A DNA stretch of 16,038 nt, taken from the NCBI GenBank assembly GCA_000431155.1, contig HF985661.1, positions 1 to 16,038 of the forward strand, given 5' to 3'. Shown in pieces: positions 14,589 through 16,038 of the stretch. The notes under the pieces were generated by a model. That model did no database searches. It saw only the letters and a program-made list of their open reading frames with translations, and was not told where the DNA came from. The translations under genes and the position numbers were made by a program. Position 1 is the first letter of the stretch. Every line of letters starts with the position of its first letter. The DNA is from Bacteroides sp. CAG:927 (GTDB lineage: Bacteria; Bacteroidota; Bacteroidia; Bacteroidales; Muribaculaceae).

Positions 14589-14596
14589 CAAAAATA
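14589..14596 (-). promoter_or_regulatory. -7 box of the lipoprotein gene
   Basis: Minus-strand TATTTTTG fits TAnnTTTG perfectly. It sits 49 nt upstream of ATG 14540 in AT-rich DNA, so the transcript would have a leader of about 40 nt. No good TTTG is seen at the -33 distance. Confidence 0.4.
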
Positions 14597-14625
14597 ATAG
14601 TCATTATCCTCCGTTAATTATGGTT

Positions 14626-14657
14626 AAAAAAGAGGGCACCGCATTTGCTATGCCCTC
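14626..14657 (-). terminator. Terminator of the frd operon
   Basis: On the minus strand GAGGGCA (14657-14651) pairs with TGCCCTC (14638-14632), 7 bp around a 12-base loop, and six T follow (plus strand A at 14626-14631). It lies 27 bases past the frdB stop codon, marking the operon's end. Confidence 0.9.
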
Positions 14658-14683
14658 GGTATTGTGACGATTTTCAACCGAAA

Positions 14684-15439
14684 TCAGTCGGCGAATTTAG
14701 CTTTGATAAACTCGCGGTTCATACGGGCGATATTGCTCAGAGGCTCGTTCTTGGGGCACTCTGCAGCGCAAGCACCGGTATTGGTGCAGTTACCGAAACC
14801 AAGCTCGTCCATCTTCTTGACCATAGCGCGGGCGCGACGGGCACGCTCCACCTGACCTTGGGGAAGAAGAGCAAACTGGCTCACCTTTGATGCCACAAAC
14901 AGCATTGCGGAACCGTTTTTACATGCAGCCACGCAAGCGCCGCAGCCTATACATGTGGCAGCATCCATAGCCACATCTGCCACTTCTTTTGATATAGGAG
15001 TGGAGTTGGCATCGGGAGCACCGCCGCAGTTGAACGAAACATAACCGCCGGCCTGCTGAATTTGGTCAAATGCATTGCGGTTCACCATAAGGTCACGCAC
15101 CACAGGGAACGCAGCCGAACGCCACGGCTCGATAGTGATGGTGTCGCCGTTTTTGAACTTGCGCATATGGAGCTGGCAGGTTGTGATGCCCTGCACGGGA
15201 CCGTGGGGATGACCGTTGATGTACAGTGAGCACATACCGCAGATACCTTCGCGGCAATCGCTGTCAAACACCACAGGCTCTTCGTTTTTCTCCACGAGCT
15301 GCTGGTTGAGCATATCAAGCATCTCCAGGAAGCTGCTTCCGGTAGATACATTGTCGAGATGATAGTTGACGAACTGACCCTTTTCCTTAGGACCACGCTG
15401 ACGCCAAATTTTCAAGTTTACGCTTATTGTTGTTTCCAT
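14684..15439 (-). CDS. frdB: Fumarate reductase/succinate dehydrogenase iron-sulphur subunit
   Basis: A 251-aa subunit B of the membrane-bound quinol:fumarate reductase/succinate dehydrogenase, which passes electrons between the quinone site and the flavoprotein. All cluster ligands are visible: [2Fe-2S] Cys62, Cys67, Cys70 (CREGICGMC) and Cys88; [4Fe-4S] Cys163, Cys166, Cys169 (CIGCGAC); [3Fe-4S] and shared ligands Cys173, Cys218, Cys224, Cys228 (CTNTGACAAECPK). The start at ATG 15439 is the natural N-terminus of the family. It follows frdA by 37 nt and is the last gene of the operon. In fermenting Bacteroidales this enzyme chiefly reduces fumarate, making succinate; the direction is inferred from lifestyle. 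The frd rather than sdh name is by that convention. Confidence 0.96.
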   Translation of the reverse strand: METTISVNLKIWRQRGPKEKGQFVNYHLDNVSTGSSFLEMLDMLNQQLVEKNEEPVVFDSDCREGICGMCSLYINGHPHGPVQGITTCQLHMRKFKNGDTITIEPWRSAAFPVVRDLMVNRNAFDQIQQAGGYVSFNCGGAPDANSTPISKEVADVAMDAATCIGCGACVAACKNGSAMLFVASKVSQFALLPQGQVERARRARAMVKKMDELGFGNCTNTGACAAECPKNEPLSNIARMNREFIKAKFAD

Positions 15440-15476
15440 TGAAGTCTTTGAATTTTAGAGATACGCGGTATCGGGA

Positions 15477-16038
15477 TTACGACTTATAGTTACGGGTCTG
15501 AACCTTGATGGCCTCATATTTGAGGGGTTCCTTGAGCAGTATGGGCTTTTCGTTGTCGCCGGTGTATTTCCAGCAGCTCACATACATATAGTGCTCATCA
15601 TCGCGGGCGGCTTCACCGTCAGCAGTCTGATACTCTTCACGGAAGTGTGCTCCGCACGATTCGTTACGGTGCAGGGCGTCGATTGCCATCATCTTGGCCA
15701 TTACAAGGAAGTCCTCAAGACGGAGTGCCTTTTCAAGCTCGGTGTTGAGATCGTCGGCACTGCCCACGATGCGCAGGTCGGTGTAGAACTCTTTCTTCAC
15801 ATCCTCAAGCTCGTCAAGTGCCTTGACAAGGCTCTGCAGTGTGCGGCCCATGCCTACGAGATTCCACATCACATGACCCAGACGCTTGTGAATCTGGTCA
15901 GGGCTCTTGGTACCCTTGATGTTCATGAGCTTCTGGATACGCTCGCGCACACCTTTTTCTGCCTCGTCAAATTCGGGATGAGTGGTGTCGAATGTTTTGC
16001 GTGAAACCTTGATCTGATCGCTCAGATAGTTCTGCATT
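15477..16038 (-). CDS. frdA: Fumarate reductase/succinate dehydrogenase flavoprotein subunit, C-terminal part
   Basis: The last 186 or so residues of subunit A, cut by the window edge; the frame is open to position 16038, and the methionine nearest the edge is internal. It contains the helical C-terminal domain of the family with the conserved segment HRNESCGAHFREEYQT, equivalent to the NRKESRGAHxRED motif, and the Bacteroidetes end KPILLKEPLKYEAIKVQTRNYKS. The FAD-binding and capping domains with the active site lie outside. The cytochrome b subunit is expected further upstream on the same strand. Together with frdB it forms the soluble head of the complex on the inner face of the cytoplasmic membrane. 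Confidence 0.95.
   Translation of the reverse strand, partial: MQNYLSDQIKVSRKTFDTTHPEFDEAEKGVRERIQKLMNIKGTKSPDQIHKRLGHVMWNLVGMGRTLQSLVKALDELEDVKKEFYTDLRIVGSADDLNTELEKALRLEDFLVMAKMMAIDALHRNESCGAHFREEYQTADGEAARDDEHYMYVSCWKYTGDNEKPILLKEPLKYEAIKVQTRNYKS

Noticed and set aside
14541..14591. Upstream ATG at 14591 as start of the lipoprotein
   Set aside because: It would put 17 polar residues before a normal lipoprotein signal peptide and lies within the -7 promoter box.

Overview
The window looks like a chromosomal segment of a gut-type Bacteroidales bacterium, most plausibly a Muribaculaceae-like genome. The reasons are the CydA/CydB pair with its DUF4492 gene, promoters of the Bacteroidetes type (TTTG, about 20 nt, TAnnTTTG), little or no Shine-Dalgarno sequence before genes, secreted proteins with type IX secretion (T9SS)-style C-terminal domains, a tRNA without an encoded CCA, and about 50-58% GC in most genes. 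The family is inferred from remembered family features, not from a database search.

Plus-strand half (1-4027). The 3' part of tRNA-Val(TAC) and its terminator are followed by a respiratory unit: a one-TM DUF4492 protein, then cydA and cydB (cytochrome bd quinol oxidase). The cydB terminator physically contains the best candidate promoter for the next unit, rplU-rpmA (ribosomal proteins L21 and L27), which ends in a strong terminator.

Minus-strand secreted block (4066-11946). Read in transcription order it holds a 950-aa M6-family metalloprotease with fibronectin-III and jelly-roll domains; then, after a 44-nt gap, a 1508-aa surface or adhesin-like protein (propeller, FN3 domains, three choice-of-anchor-J-like jelly rolls, CARDB-like domain); then, behind a strong terminator, a 108-aa protein that is little more than a signal peptide and a T9SS-like tail. 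All three end in related GxYxxK-type C-terminal domains. T9SS machinery itself is not in the window.

Mobile and low-GC block (12142-14540). A roughly 1.26-kb IS1182-like relic with 12-bp inverted ends carries a transposase broken by an amber codon, an Asn at the expected first catalytic Asp, and loss of the central catalytic segment. Beside it lies a 338-aa lipoprotein of clearly lower GC (about 40-45%) with a YfaP/DUF2135-like region.

Right end (14684-16038, minus strand). frdB (iron-sulphur subunit) and the C-terminal part of frdA (flavoprotein) of fumarate reductase/succinate dehydrogenase; the rest of the operon lies beyond the window. With cytochrome bd this gives two quinone-linked respiratory modules: one reducing oxygen, one reducing fumarate. 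No CRISPR array, toxin-antitoxin pair or defence cassette was seen.
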